Made by a program: the position numbers and the translations under genes
The notes under the pieces: generated by a model
Told to the model about the DNA's origin: nothing
Database searches by the model: none
The model's input: the letters and a program-made list of their open reading frames with translations, nothing else
Origin: Cryptomeria japonica
Lineage: Eukaryota; Streptophyta; Pinopsida; Cupressales; Cupressaceae
DNA: 64,000 bases
Assembly (NCBI RefSeq): GCF_030272615.1
Contig: NC_081415.1
Coordinates: 506,741,373 to 506,805,372, forward strand
Reading direction: 5' to 3'
Shown: positions 47,109-58,186 of the stretch, piece after piece
Position numbering within the stretch: position 1 is the first letter of the stretch
Layout of the letters: each line of letters starts with the position of its first letter

Positions 47109-48168
47109 TGTGATGCTTAAAATGTGGTAAATAGAAAGGCATACACATATAATGAGAATAAAACATAATGGAAAGCTTAATTGAAAACTAAATTAAAGAT
47201 GCAAGCCATAAGCCTTCCTTGAAATGTCCCATTTTCCTCTGTTCTTGAGGACCTTGAAGGTGTTGGATTGATTGGCTCTCAGTGGAACAATGACCTCCAA
47301 AGTGGCAACTCAAGAGTTGAGTAGCTACTTGATCATGATTGATTATGCAAATGATATGAAATGCGTGATCTAAGAAACTAGATTAACATGCTATGATTAA
47401 TCCAAAATGCAAATTACTAGATGATTGAAATGAAAATGCCTATAGTAATGATGCTAAAACTATGAATGCAAGGGATCCTTATTGCTCCAAAATGGGGGAT
47501 ATTTATAGGAATTCCAAGGCTAAAGATGAGGTGGCAGGAATCGACGATCTAGATCCGATTTGAAGATATCAAGGGCCAATATTGAGGAATTTGGAGAAGA
47601 GGTTGGAGGATGGGACACTTGTCATCTTTGTGTGACAAGTGTTAAGGAGCCTTTCTCATGAGAGGGCAAGTGTCGAAGGGAGGATACATGTGGGAAAAGT
47701 GCCATGTGTCCCAAGGGGAGATTATCCACACCATAGGAGGTTAGGATAAGGAGGTTAGGGTGTGCAAGATAGGATAGGGTTAGTTAGACCCTAGGATTAG
47801 ATAGAATGAGTTAGGTTAAGGGATGGCTAGGTTAGGTGGTTAAAAGTTAGGAGCCATGTGCTCATTTGAATTTATAAATTCAAATAATTGGAAAATGGTA
47901 ATTAATCTTAACAAACTTGAGTTTGTTAATTTAAATTAGGGATTAGAAGAATTGATTTAGATGTGGGGGAAGGATTAATTAATTTAAATTAATTAATCAA
48001 AAGGGATATGAAATGAACTATATAAATAAATCATGTAGATTTATTTACTAGTAGATGAATAAGGGAATTAATCAAATTTGCTTGTGAATTCGATTAATTG
48101 GGAAGGAGGATTAATTAAATAATTGCATATTTAATTAATTATCTTCAAACCATTTTTAGGTGTATACA
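47109..48168 (-). repeat. 5' LTR of G
   Basis: 1060 bases, partner of 32198-33183; ends GCATCACA on the element strand before the primer site. Confidence 0.9.
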
Positions 48169-48173
48169 ATACC

Positions 48174-48956
48174 TACCAAAACCCCTTTTAAATTTTCTAA
48201 TAAGATTTACAACTTCATCAGTATCACAATCTGATTCAGAACTTGTCTCCTTTGCTTTCCTTGTAGCCTTGAATGCAACTTCTCTTTTGAGAGTATCTTC
48301 ATTTACAATTCTCATTTCAAAGGTTGTAAAATACCATATAAGTCATCAATTGTGATTTTAGTAAGATCTCTTGCTTCTTCAATTGCAAAAATCTTAGAAT
48401 CATACCTTAGAGACAATGATCTCAAAACCTTCTGAACTACAACAATATCTTTTATATCTTCTCCAAGGGCTTTAATGGAACTAACAACCTCATCAACCCT
48501 AAGAATATATTTAGCAATTTTCTCCTCTTCTTTCATTTTTAAGCCCTCAAATTTTTCCTTGTGTCTTTGCAAATTTGCTTGTTTCACTTTGTCATCACCT
48601 TTGTAGATGATTTTTAATTTATCCCAAATCACATTTGTTGTTTGACAATGCATCACTTTAACAAATTCAGTGTTAGACAAACCACAGAGAATTGTATTTT
48701 TTTTATGTAGCATTATTCCCATAATCTCTTATTTGTAGGATTAGTCAAAGGAGATGTAGGCATTGTGTAATTATTTACAACCAACATTCACTAATCAAAC
48801 CCTAAAGTAGAAATATAAGTTTCCATTTTGATTTTCTAGAAAGCATTGTTGGTACCATCAAACAATGGTGCCTTATTAGAATATGATCCTTCCAAACAAG
48901 TCATGCATTCTATTACCAAGATCTACTTAGACTGATTAAGTCTTTCCAAGAACCTA
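48174..48956 (-). pseudogene. Gag N-terminal half of copia F
   Basis: The UBN2-type copia gag. An open frame (48722-48312) contains ILCGLSNTEFVKVMHC, ANLQRHKEKFEGLKMKEEE, YILRVDEVVSSIKALGE and LRSLSLRYDSKIFAIEE. Upstream, 48900-48780 has LEGSYSNKAPLFDG-type residues with stops. Downstream it continues past a stop near 48310 with EVAFKATRK and SESDCDTDE until gypsy G interrupts at 48173. Confidence 0.82.
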
Positions 48957-48968
48957 TATTTGATACCA
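48957..48968 (-). promoter_or_regulatory. Primer binding site of copia F
   Basis: TGGTATCAAATA on the element strand; the first eight bases match the Met-type site and the rest are worn. It lies two bases from the LTR end. Confidence 0.65.
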
Positions 48969-49228
48969 ATTGTAGAATTCAATGCTAATACTGAAAGGTG
49001 GGGGGCATTGAATCGGTAGTAGATTAAACTTTCAAATCTTTAAACAATGAAATATTCTTAATAAATTGAACAACTCAAAATTAAAACTAAAAAGAATACC
49101 ACAATAAATAGAGACCAGTACATAAAAAATAAGTGGAAAACTTGAATGGGAAAAACCACAATGAGAAGTGCTGCTACGATCTACTATCCTAATTCACCCT
49201 CACAAATCAATAGTGTATACAAATTTAT

Positions 49229-50134
49229 TGTTGAATATGAATATCTGGGCAACTGAGAGGGGGGGTGAATCAATTGACATCAAATTTAACAATTTTAACC
49301 TTAATGCACAGATCCAGAATATTAAGCAGAATTAACAAAATTAGGAAACACATGCAAAATTCAGATCAGACACTAGTGACACTAGAATTTATGTGAAAAA
49401 CCCAAGAAGGGAAAAAACATGGAGAATGCTAATTCTCAATATATAAACATCGATTAAGGTGACTTTTACAATGGGTGGCTCATTGCTAATGTGCTCACTG
49501 TGGGTGGGCTCATTGCTTTGAAAGGCTCACTGCCAATATGCTTATTATAGATGGGCTCATTACCTTGAAAGGCTCACTAGCGAAGAAGAAAGAAAGATAA
49601 AGATAATCCACCACAAGAAAAATATAGTTTGTACTGTTGGAACTACTTCCAGTAAATATCTCACACAATCATTGGACTCCTTCAATCCCGCATGTCTTTA
49701 TCACAAAAATCCATATGTGAAATCATCAAATTAAAATCCTATATATACAGTCTCTAGAAATCATAATTCTCAATGTTGGCTAAGAGAGGGATCTAAAATA
49801 GGTCTCCACTAAACATTTTGGTGGTGGTGAGAAATGAAAAGTAAACCATATCATGTCGTTCCTCCTCGAACAAATCTACACGCTACATACATCTCCAAGG
49901 CTAGACCTAAAACGCATCCGCACACTATGCAATCTCAATATTTGGTCCAAGGCCTCGAGCTCCAGATCACGACGGACCCAAATATAATATTGAAAAAAAT
50001 CTTCTGAGAAACCAAACGCATCCTGGGAAATTGGGGAGCCTTTAAGCACACAATATACCTAAAACAAACACTCCTGCTCATCATGCCACATCTAGACTTA
50101 ATCCGGACCGAAGGATTTGACATCAATGACAACA
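49229..50134 (-). mobile_element. Solo copia LTR inside the F 5' LTR
   Basis: Begins TGTTGTCATTGATGTC and ends ATATTCAACA on the - strand. It contains the shared copia block (gtgaaaaaccca then gggaaaaaacatgg, about 49392-49422) and the terminal CACCCCCCCTCTC motif. The other F LTR lacks it at the matching position. No convincing target duplication (tttat on one side, cataa on the other), so the ends may be off by a few bases. Confidence 0.75.
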
Positions 50135-50848
50135 CATAACACAATGCTAACAATTTCACCAATTTTTTTGTTTGAGAGTGTCAACTCTTACAAATTCACT
50201 TTTCAATTTGAGCACCAACTTAGAGTCTTTGTAGCATCAACCATAAAGAAATTACAAGAAAATAACTTATTTATTACTTCAAAAAAAAAGTATTACAAGT
50301 TACTACATTAGATGTCTATAAACAAGTTATTCTTTGGATTTTGTTATATAATTTCCAACTTGTCAACACTAATAACTTGCAAACATGTTGTTAAAATTGA
50401 GTCCCAATACTATTGATTTGAAACATTGGTCACACCTTGAAAGAGTTCATTAATTTGAAAATAAATTGCTAAAAATCTAATCGTTGTTATCCTAAACCCT
50501 ATTCACAACTAAGAGGAATTCATTACTAATAATATGCCATATTGAATTTGATTACACTTGAAACATAGAAATGTTTAACTTTCTCATCACAAATTGATTA
50601 TATACTTTTAAATAGATCTATCAATTATTCAAAGATATACCTCTGGTAATAATTCTGCAATTTTCACAACGATTCTCTCATTAGAGATATTCTATTGCAT
50701 TCATAAACTTTCTCAAAACAACCAATGTCAAATGTGATGCATTTTTGTTACTCACTTCAACATTTTTCTAATAAACAATTTTACTCACACATACCTCTAC
50801 ATCAGCTTTTAAATCTTCTTAATAGATATCTCTTATGGTTAAATAGTT

Positions 50849-50908
50849 TGGAGGAAGTTAAAACTGTTTACAACTGATTGGAGGAAGTTAAAACTATATA
50901 TAATTGAT
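50849..50908. repeat. Two tandem 30-base repeats in the F 5' LTR
   Basis: Same unit as the triple at 29881-29970, here in two copies. Confidence 0.88.
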
Positions 50909-51515
50909 AACTTCATTATAAATAATCATACCAACCACTTAAATCTTCAACATTTGAAATCCTTAGAGCATATACAATTATATTTGAACATACAAGATCA
51001 CAATGAATGAATTTTGTATGTGATGATATGTACAATGGTCTGTAACTCATCTCAACATTAACTTATGCCTGACATTCATTGAGGATAGAACCTCTAGCTT
51101 TGGAGGTTATTTCCAATTATGTTGAGCCATACATCACCTCCCAAATTCTGTTCAAAGTTTTCAAATTCATAAATTTAATATAATATGTCATTACATCTCT
51201 TATATATTTTTTAAGGTTTTTTCTAAAGTGTTTATGTTTCTTTTCTACATCATGGTATCTAATTATTTTGCAAAAGAAGCAATATAAGCCACTCTTGGTC
51301 ACAACACATCTAAACCCTAATTTTGATGTTGTACCCCATATTATTGTTGGGAATTGAACTTGTGGTATGAGAGAAAGATTCTTATCTCAACATTTATAGG
51401 CACTTTGTCTTTGTAAGCACAATCATAATATAGGATGTAGATGAAGCTCAATGTAAATCTCTTCAAAGATGAATATTTTCTTTTGACATCACTGACAATG
51501 TTTTCTAGTAGTTAT

Positions 51516-51787
51516 TTGGTCATTGCCTATATATTATCTTGGTTATATACCTTGGTGACTCTTGAAACTATGTTAGGGAACATTGAATGTTTGTTAACTT
51601 GCCAAAAAAATGTTATGCATGACTATTATATGCATGTATGTATGTAAATGTAAATGTATATATGCATATGAATATATATATACTTGTGTGTGTAGATGCA
51701 ACGATATGTACATACACACACATATATGCATGAACATAATGACATATATGAAAATAAACTAGATTTATTCCAAATTCATGTTGTAGG
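51516..51787. other. Spacer between F and H, simple sequence
   Basis: AT-rich with tatatgcatatgaatatatata and gtgtgtgtag runs around 51620-51730. No gene recognised. Confidence 0.6.
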
Positions 51788-52898
51788 TGTTGGAATCAAG
51801 GAACACTGAGGGGGGGGGGGTGGGTGAATCAATGTCTTGCAAACTTTTAACTTTGTTAATATGTTCTTTCAACCATTTAATACATTGAACCAAAAGAAAA
51901 ATCCAAGAACACAAAGCAATCGACCACAACACCATAACACAAATAATTAATACATGGAAAACTCGGTCAAGGGAAAAACCATGGTGGGGTTGAGACCCAT
52001 AGATGAGTATACTCAAATATAAAATTTTACAATGAGAATGCACATGCATTTAGGCACACTGCCTAGAGCTCACTGCTTAAGAAAGAGAGGTTCACTACCT
52101 ACAAATGAATTACAATAGATCACTGAAGTATATGAACTAAATAATAGCATCTACAAATGCCTGATTATAGTTCCGGTTAAGCACATTTTACAAACATTTC
52201 ATATTCTGCCTTACACTGCTCTGATTCAATGTTTTGCAATAATTCGGAGCACAAATCTCTAACCCGCACACGTGAAATTGTGCATGATCAATCACCAAAA
52301 CCTTTCGCATACCCATCGATATCCAAATGATCATAACAATCGATCTTATATATCGGCAACAAGAAATCACATCCATCGGTAGCCGACTCAAGAACACTTA
52401 GAATATTATTGAAATGTGTCCACATAGTCGGCTCACTCTGAACTCAAATACTAATGCAGACAAAAACAATTGTCCACACAATACCTCAAACCTTAGACAA
52501 AAAATCTATATCATAAAAACCATCACCAAAATTGATCCACATAATCTGCATAAGGATTATCAACACAAGACTGCCATCCTGTATTGGCAAACTGAAAACC
52601 GACACATAGAGGCTTCTAAGTCACAAACCAATCACTACTAGAGGCTAAAACTTTGGAATAGGGTAATATAGACATCCATCTACCTTCCTTGAAATCTACA
52701 ATACAAAATGATAACCTCAAAAGATGTAAGAGTGAAAATATTGAGCTTTGCCAGATACTCTGTTCAAGCTTGCTGGACTTGAACCAATCTCCAATCTGAC
52801 TTTTGATAGGATCAAATCACACATTGTGGATGGGATAAGTGACTTGGGTTGCGATCAATGATAACATGAAATAACCTATGTAGTGTCTCTTACGAATA
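51788..52898 (-). repeat. 3' LTR of H
   Basis: 1111 bases, ending GATTCCAACA on the element strand; matches 58187-59293 throughout. Contains an 11-G run (51810-51820) and the shared block (acatggaaaact then gggaaaaaccatggt, 51952-51985). Confidence 0.9.
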
Positions 52899-53150
52899 AT
52901 CGCCCCCTTTGGCATTGATGGAAATACTTAGTGAAAAATGGTTGTGTCAGAATCAGTACCAAAATATACATACACTGCAAAACTCAAAAATCAAAACTCC
53001 AAAACTCCCAAAGCTCTCTCAGGATGATTATAACATTTTTCACTACCCTACACTCCCCCTTTGACATCAATGGCAGAGGCAGGGTTCCACATACCAAAAC
53101 TTGTACAAAAAGCTTATGAATAGACCACATATGTGCAAATAGACTTCATC
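52899..53150 (-). promoter_or_regulatory. Polypurine tracts and 3' tail of H
   Basis: The tract next to the LTR is GCCAAAGGGGGCGAT on the element strand (52899-52913). A second copy, TTGATGTCAAAGGGGGAG, lies at about 53052-53069. Confidence 0.75.
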
Positions 53151-53172
53151 AACTTACAAAAACTTAAATACA

Positions 53173-56100
53173 TCTGCAAAAATGTTTTTCAATAAGCTCA
53201 AATCACTGTCCCAACCTTTCTTGAGACTCTCCAAAATTGAGATGTGACCACTGAAAATATGTCTATTGGAGCATTGACAACCATGGCATCTTGAGCTTCA
53301 TTCAAAGCACTGAACATTGTCTCCATCTTAGGACCACTTAGACTTCGAAGCTCACCAACCCTATTGACAACCTTGTCCTTATCATGCATTAAACTCTTAA
53401 TCTTGTCAAGGAAAGAAATGACTTGCCCTTCTTAACTAGCCACTGAGACAGTCAAAGGATCAAAAGATTGAGATATACCTACCAATTGTTTTTCATGCTC
53501 CTTAATCTGCTTCTCAATATACTCAATAAATTTAGACAATGGAAAACATGATTTATAGACACTTCCTCCTTTAGATAAGGCATCTTGAATACTCTTAACA
53601 CAAGTGTCTAACAAAACTCTATCATTTGCAATCATTCCTTTCAAATGATTGAATCTTTTTGCATCAAACTCATTTCGGACCTTGACCTTTGTTGATTTCT
53701 CAAGAGATTCAAAATGAGTACTTACAAATTTTATTAGATTCTTCAGCTGGACGGAGGGAGTATCAGATGAATCCTTGACAAATGTAGGCATGATCTTCTC
53801 CAAGACACCGGATGCAAGACTCAACAATTCATTATCCTCAATGTGAGATTTCAGCATCTCTTCCCTTTCCTTAGCCTAATAAAATAATGCTAATTGTAGC
53901 ATCTAAATAGGGGATAGAGTGGCTAAGTTGATAGGGCCTTGAACCACTTCAAGATCAAACAATTCTTGCTGATCCTTCTCCAAGAACTCCTTCACTACCC
54001 CTGCAGTGTCTCTTTCTTCTATAATAGGTTCTTTAGCCTCAATCTCCTTCTCCTTAGACACTTTCTCTTCTTCTTCCTTTTCTGGGAATTTATTCTTCAT
54101 AGATGTCTTAGCTTGCACTACCAAAGGATTCTAAGTATCCTCAACTACATCTTCTTTCACCAATACATTACGACCTTTATTCAACTCTCCTTCTCCCGGA
54201 ATAGAAGAAACATTTACCTCAACCCGTTCATCTTTTGATTGCATTCCATGAGCTTTTGGAACAAATAACTCACCACCAACATGAGATCCTTCTGAGACAA
54301 CATTAAATTTGTTCCTAAGTAGGACTGACTTTAATATCTTTTTCGTTTCTTTGATCACTTCCTTAGTCTACCCAATCATAAGCTTGTTAATCCTTGTTTT
54401 TCTTCTAAACTCTTTCTTGGCTTCTTTGAATATCTTATTCATTTCTTCCATATATATTACCGAACATAGATTGACTAAGATAAACTCTCTTAGTCTATCA
54501 TCCTCAACTTAAGCACTAATTCTTCTCATCTCCAAAACATCATAGACTTTTCAGAATTTCTGACATAATCTGAAGAAGAGCTCTGTTGAATGTGTTCAAA
54601 TAATCAATGGTGGCTTCATTTAGAATTCTTTGACCAACATCATTAAATTTATCATAAAACTCAGAGAGAGGCTTCAGATTACCTTGCACAGTAAGAGATT
54701 TTTCTACTTCATTTACTAACATACGAGAATTGTCAGAATCAGTCTTCATTTTCTTACTTGTTTTCTCTCTATCGAAGGGCTTGTCCTTAGAGAATTTTGA
54801 TGCTTTGGTGCCCTTGGACTTCATCTTCTTCACATATTCATCAGATTCGATCTCTTCATCATCATGAACAACAATATGCACCCTTGTGCCCTTATCTTTC
54901 TTCCTCTTCCCTTCTCTACCGAATGATTTGGCTTCAGATTTTGCAGAGCTTGTTGGCTTCTAAGAATCAAAGGAGGGCGTAAATCTTCTGGATTGTCTTG
55001 AATTTGTGGAGGAGGCTTCCAGATTAGCTTTCTTAACCTTGACTGGATCCTCTGCAACTAACATATTCCTCTTCCTAGCTTCCCAGACTGCTTCAACAGT
55101 AATGCCAATGCTCTATGCATAAAGATCCACTTCCTTCCTCACCTTCCTTACAATGTCCAACTTCTTAAACCGAGCATGCAATTTTAAATCCTTCTCAATG
55201 AAAGTGCCAAATCTTTCCTCAAAGGAATCAATGGGTTTTTTCAACAAATGTTGAACATACATTTCCAGAATCTTCTCCTCTATCTCATACCCCATGGGCA
55301 TGACCCATACTATTCTAGGCTCAACTGCTTCCATTAAGCATTGATCAATTTCAACCATGAAAATTATATCTTGGTATTTCTCCACAACCGATTTAGGTAT
55401 CCTTTCCCTAGACTACATCATACTTTGGAAATTCTTAAAGTAACCCCAAAGTGCAGTTCTTCGGGCCCTGCTATCTCTAATGCTATACAAAAGATCTCTG
55501 ATTTGTATTGCTACCGGTCTGTCAGTTGCCCATTTCATATTACCAATACCCAAAATCTCATTCATAAAATAGAAGAATAGGCATAAGATCAAAGTACCAT
55601 ATTTGAATGTCCAAGGGGTTGAGCTTAATTGGTTAAAACACTGGGTTCTCACTGTGGAGACCCAAGTTCAATTCCCAATAAGGACATCTAAAATGAATTC
55701 TAAGTTGTGAGTCTTTGCCTTCCATAAAAATGGGGAAGGTCTAGGGTCAATCTAATCAAACATAATAATAATAATTCAAAATACTGCAGCTTCGACCTAT
55801 TACCTACAAAAAAGAAAAAAGAAAAAAGAAAAAAAAGTACCATATTTGAATGTATTCTTCTTTTCCTTCTTGATTGAAGTGAGATTCTCCATCAACTGGC
55901 TTTGGAGTAGCTCACACAGATCATACTCCTTGTTCTTCTTCACCATCTGGTATGCAACATAGATTGCTGTACCGGTTACCGCGTTCTCCCTACAAGAGTG
56001 ATAAACCTTGTACACAACAACCATAGAAGAAAAATTTACATATGGCTCAATAATATCATTGATCTTCATAGCCCTTTTGTCAAATTTGGAACTGGTTGCA

Positions 56101-56552
56101 TCGGTAACCATTTGATTCTTCATAGACTAGAGCATGGGCAAACCACCAAATGAGCTAAAACCTGTTACAGTTTAGACTGAATCCTTAGTGTTTTTTAATG
56201 ACTAATTCAACCACATGAATTATTCATGAATTTATCTCTAAACATACCAGATCCACTCATTCTCATCGAACACTAGAAACCTAACGACCTGCATAAAGTT
56301 CTTCTCCTTTAAAGCATTGAAATCGGGCTTGATCTTGAAATTCTCTCCCAAAATGTGATTGGAGTACATATTTAGCAACTGGGATCCTCCCAACTCCTCA
56401 ACATTTGTGTGAATATATACCTTAATATCCTCAACATGAAGAACACCATATGAAACCAATAAAAATATTCCTAGCGGATCATCTTCTATCGATTTGTATG
56501 GGTGATTCTTGAACTTCAGGCGTGATCTCTTAGTAATATCAAGTATCAACAT
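53173..56552 (-). pseudogene. Unrecognised long ORF in the pol position of H
   Basis: Roughly 1,045 codons after removing the SINE. It starts at ATG 56552 (MLILDITKRSRLKFKNHPYK); in-frame stops lie just upstream. One frame holds to about 54545, then a single frameshift moves it to another frame to about 53173. Scattered single stops, mostly TAG or TAA where CAG or CAA would fit, break it. The N-terminal half (to about 55080) is a mixed, globular-looking sequence with ALWGYFKNFQSMM and EPRIVWVMPMGYEIEEKILE. The middle is basic and serine-rich (KKMKSKGTKASKFSKDKPF). The C-terminal third is acidic and coiled-coil-like (EKEEEEKVSKEKEIEAKEP). I see no pol motif, signal peptide or clear membrane span, and no domain I know. 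Confidence 0.75.
55592..55853 (+). mobile_element. tRNA-derived SINE with 19-base target duplication
   Basis: The body is 55611-55834, flanked by perfect 19-base repeats (55592-55610 and 55835-55853, aagtaccatatttgaatgt). The head has RNA polymerase III boxes: A-box-like gcttaattggtta (about 55623-55635) and B-box-like agttcaattccc (about 55669-55680), as in a tRNA-derived SINE. The tail is A-rich with aaaaaag units (55807-55834). Removing the body and one repeat (243 bases) restores the frame of the H ORF. It needs LINE machinery supplied elsewhere. I cannot name the family. Confidence 0.9.
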
Positions 56553-56940
56553 GGTATCCTTTTCCAGAAATCAAATTCACAAGCTCTTCAAAAAAAAAAA
56601 ACCTTCGCCAGATTAGGGTTTCATGCGAAAATATTCTTCACTTTGATCAATGGGAAATTTGCTTGTAGAGCACTCTAAACCTCTTTCTCTTTGAATGCAA
56701 AGTGACAAATGAGGGTTAAGTTGTTTTTTATCATTCACATATCTAACTTTTTGGTGTAATAAATGCGCTTGCCCTAAACCTTTTGAATACCCTACTTTCA
56801 TAGAATTCTCACAAAAATTCTCATGTGGATCATCAATAACACTTAATCTCTTCCAAAACATCTGCAATACCATAATACAACTATTGACAATTTGTTGATC
56901 TTCTGACACCAACTGCTAGCAGAGGAGAATAAGATTTTCT
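56553..56940 (-). other. H segment between gag end and the unrecognised ORF
   Basis: Includes a 99-codon open frame (56912-56613) of unknown meaning. Near its upstream edge lies TGGTGTCAGAAGATC (about 56911-56897), similar to a Met-type primer site. A plant 5'-leader-like aaaccctaat lies at about 56613-56622 on the element strand. Confidence 0.4.
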
Positions 56941-58171
56941 TGAAAACTCCCCCTAGGCTAGAGGCCTTAAACTAATTCCTAGAGGAATTCCAGCACCAGA
57001 TTCAGGTGTGGATCGATTTCTTGCATCAGAATCACTCTTCTTTACCCATTTCTTCTTCATTTGATCCCCAATCTCAACCACTTTCACTTTTCCTTTATCA
57101 TCTATCTGTACATTCTTGTTCTTGTCTGCCAAACCATTCCTGCCTACATTCTTGCTTCTACAAAATCTTGCAATGTGACCGGATTTGTTGTAGTTATAGC
57201 ACACAATATTTTTGTCTATAATTCCCTTGATTTCCTCTTGATATGCACTGATTAGCAATATGGCCAAATCTATTTCATGCATAACATCTAACATTCCTTC
57301 TATTTGGAAAGTTATTCATCATAATTCTGCATTCACTTGATTTATGACCATACTTATTGCAATTGAAACACTGACCAAAAAAAGATGGACCATTTTGATT
57401 CATTCTACTTCTACATAGATCTATGACCAAATTTATTGCAAAAAAAGAAAAACCATTGAACTTTGGAGCATTAGGTTATCTTACCAAAGACCTTTTAGCT
57501 TTGTTCTTCTGTTTTGCTAACCTAGGATTGCTTTGACTAGATCCAAAACTTTCACCTTTCTCAAATCCAAGACCTTGCCTATTATCTTCCTTCCTCTGGT
57601 TTCCAAACATCTCATCAAGTTTAGTTGAGCTGATCTTGAACTTCTCCTTGTACTCATTTGCAATAGAAAGTTAATCCCTAAAAATGACAATCTTCCTTTC
57701 AAGTTCTTCCTCATTGTTTTTGGATTGTTTCAGTTCAAGCTTTAGCCTATCATTCTCACAATTAAGTTTGCAATATTTATCAGATCTATCATTCAAGGAT
57801 TGAGTAAGATTCTCTTCATTTTTATTTCTTCCCTCAATCTCCTTGGTCAACCCATCACTATAGATTCCATCTCATGCTTCAGGACAACATTGTCTTTTGC
57901 AAGCTTCTCACTTTCTTCTGTCTTTTCCTTTAAGGTTTGACTCAAGTGATCATCATCTATGCTTTGGCTTTCTTTTTGCTTTAGTTTATCACAAAGTTCC
58001 TTTCTCTTCTCCCTAGACTCATTTAGTTTCTCTTTCAATGACTGAATGAAATTTCCAGCATCCTTAAGATTCATTTTCAATTCCTGGACTTCACCTTTGG
58101 ATTGATCAAGATCATCAAGTGTAACTAGAAGTTGATCCTCCTCAAGCTGTTAGACTTCTTCCGAGGAACCT
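56941..58171 (-). pseudogene. Gag C-terminal part of H (coiled coil, zinc knuckles)
   Basis: Directly after the primer site the frame reads SSEEV, QLEEDQLLVTLDDLDQSK, then a coiled coil (58080-57847, KMNLKDAGNFIQSLKEKLNE). A conserved LDEMFGNQRKEDNR-type stretch follows in a worn frame near 57620-57590. Then come three zinc-knuckle segments: a worn one with NKFGHRS near 57440-57400, an intact C-X2-C-X4-H-X4-C (CFNCNKYGHKSSEC, about 57370-57330), and YNYNKSGHIARFC (about 57207-57166, first cysteines partly lost). The N-terminal UBN2 half of gag is missing, so the 5' part is deleted too. Confidence 0.75.
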
Positions 58172-58184
58172 GGCTCTGATACCA
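58172..58184 (-). promoter_or_regulatory. Primer binding site of H (Met-type)
   Basis: TGGTATCAGAGCC on the element strand, an exact match to the plant initiator-Met primer site, two bases from the LTR. Confidence 0.9.
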
Positions 58185-58186
58185 AT

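Larger units (their letters stand above)
32198..48168 (-). mobile_element. Tat-type Ty3/gypsy element G (nested in F)
   Basis: A 16 kb - strand gypsy: 3' LTR 32198-33183, 5' LTR 47109-48168, target duplication atact/atacc (32193-32197, 48169-48173). The primer site TGGCACCCACTATGGGTCC differs from the Met type used by A-C and resembles the TGGCGCCCAC type common in the Tat lineage. Order on the element strand: leader with tandem arrays, gag, protease, G-patch-like segment, (RT deleted), archaeal-type RNase H, integrase, then a long 3' region carrying an antisense PMD reading frame. A second RNase H, an extra-long size and antisense passenger ORFs are known features of Tat/Ogre elements. Confidence 0.88.
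28917..51510 (-). mobile_element. Ty1/copia element F (gag-protease only, hosts G)
   Basis: A - strand copia element: 3' LTR 28917-30214, 5' LTR 48971-51510 (enlarged by an insertion), target duplication gttat exact at 28912-28916 and 51511-51515. The primer site is at 48957-48968. Gag begins below it, is cut by gypsy G at 48168/32198 and continues to a damaged protease and the first residues before integrase (about 30680). Integrase, RT and RNase H are absent. The 3' tail with two purine blocks and duplications follows. It needed help from another element to move, or lost pol after insertion. Confidence 0.88.
48971..51510 (-). repeat. 5' LTR of copia F, interrupted
   Basis: Partner of 28917-30214, enlarged by a 906-base insert at 49229-50134 and by extra sequence around 51070-51440. 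Followed by gttat, the target duplication. Confidence 0.85.

Noticed and set aside
55611-55690. A tRNA gene
   Set aside because: A and B boxes are present, but the sequence does not fold as a full cloverleaf, continues into a 3' body with an A-rich tail and is flanked by a 19-base duplication. It is a SINE head.
56131-56247. Possible spliceosomal intron in the H ORF (GTATGT ... CTCTAG)
   Set aside because: The flanking coding pieces are in the same frame, and the interval itself translates plausibly with only TAG/TAA stops, so decay explains it better.
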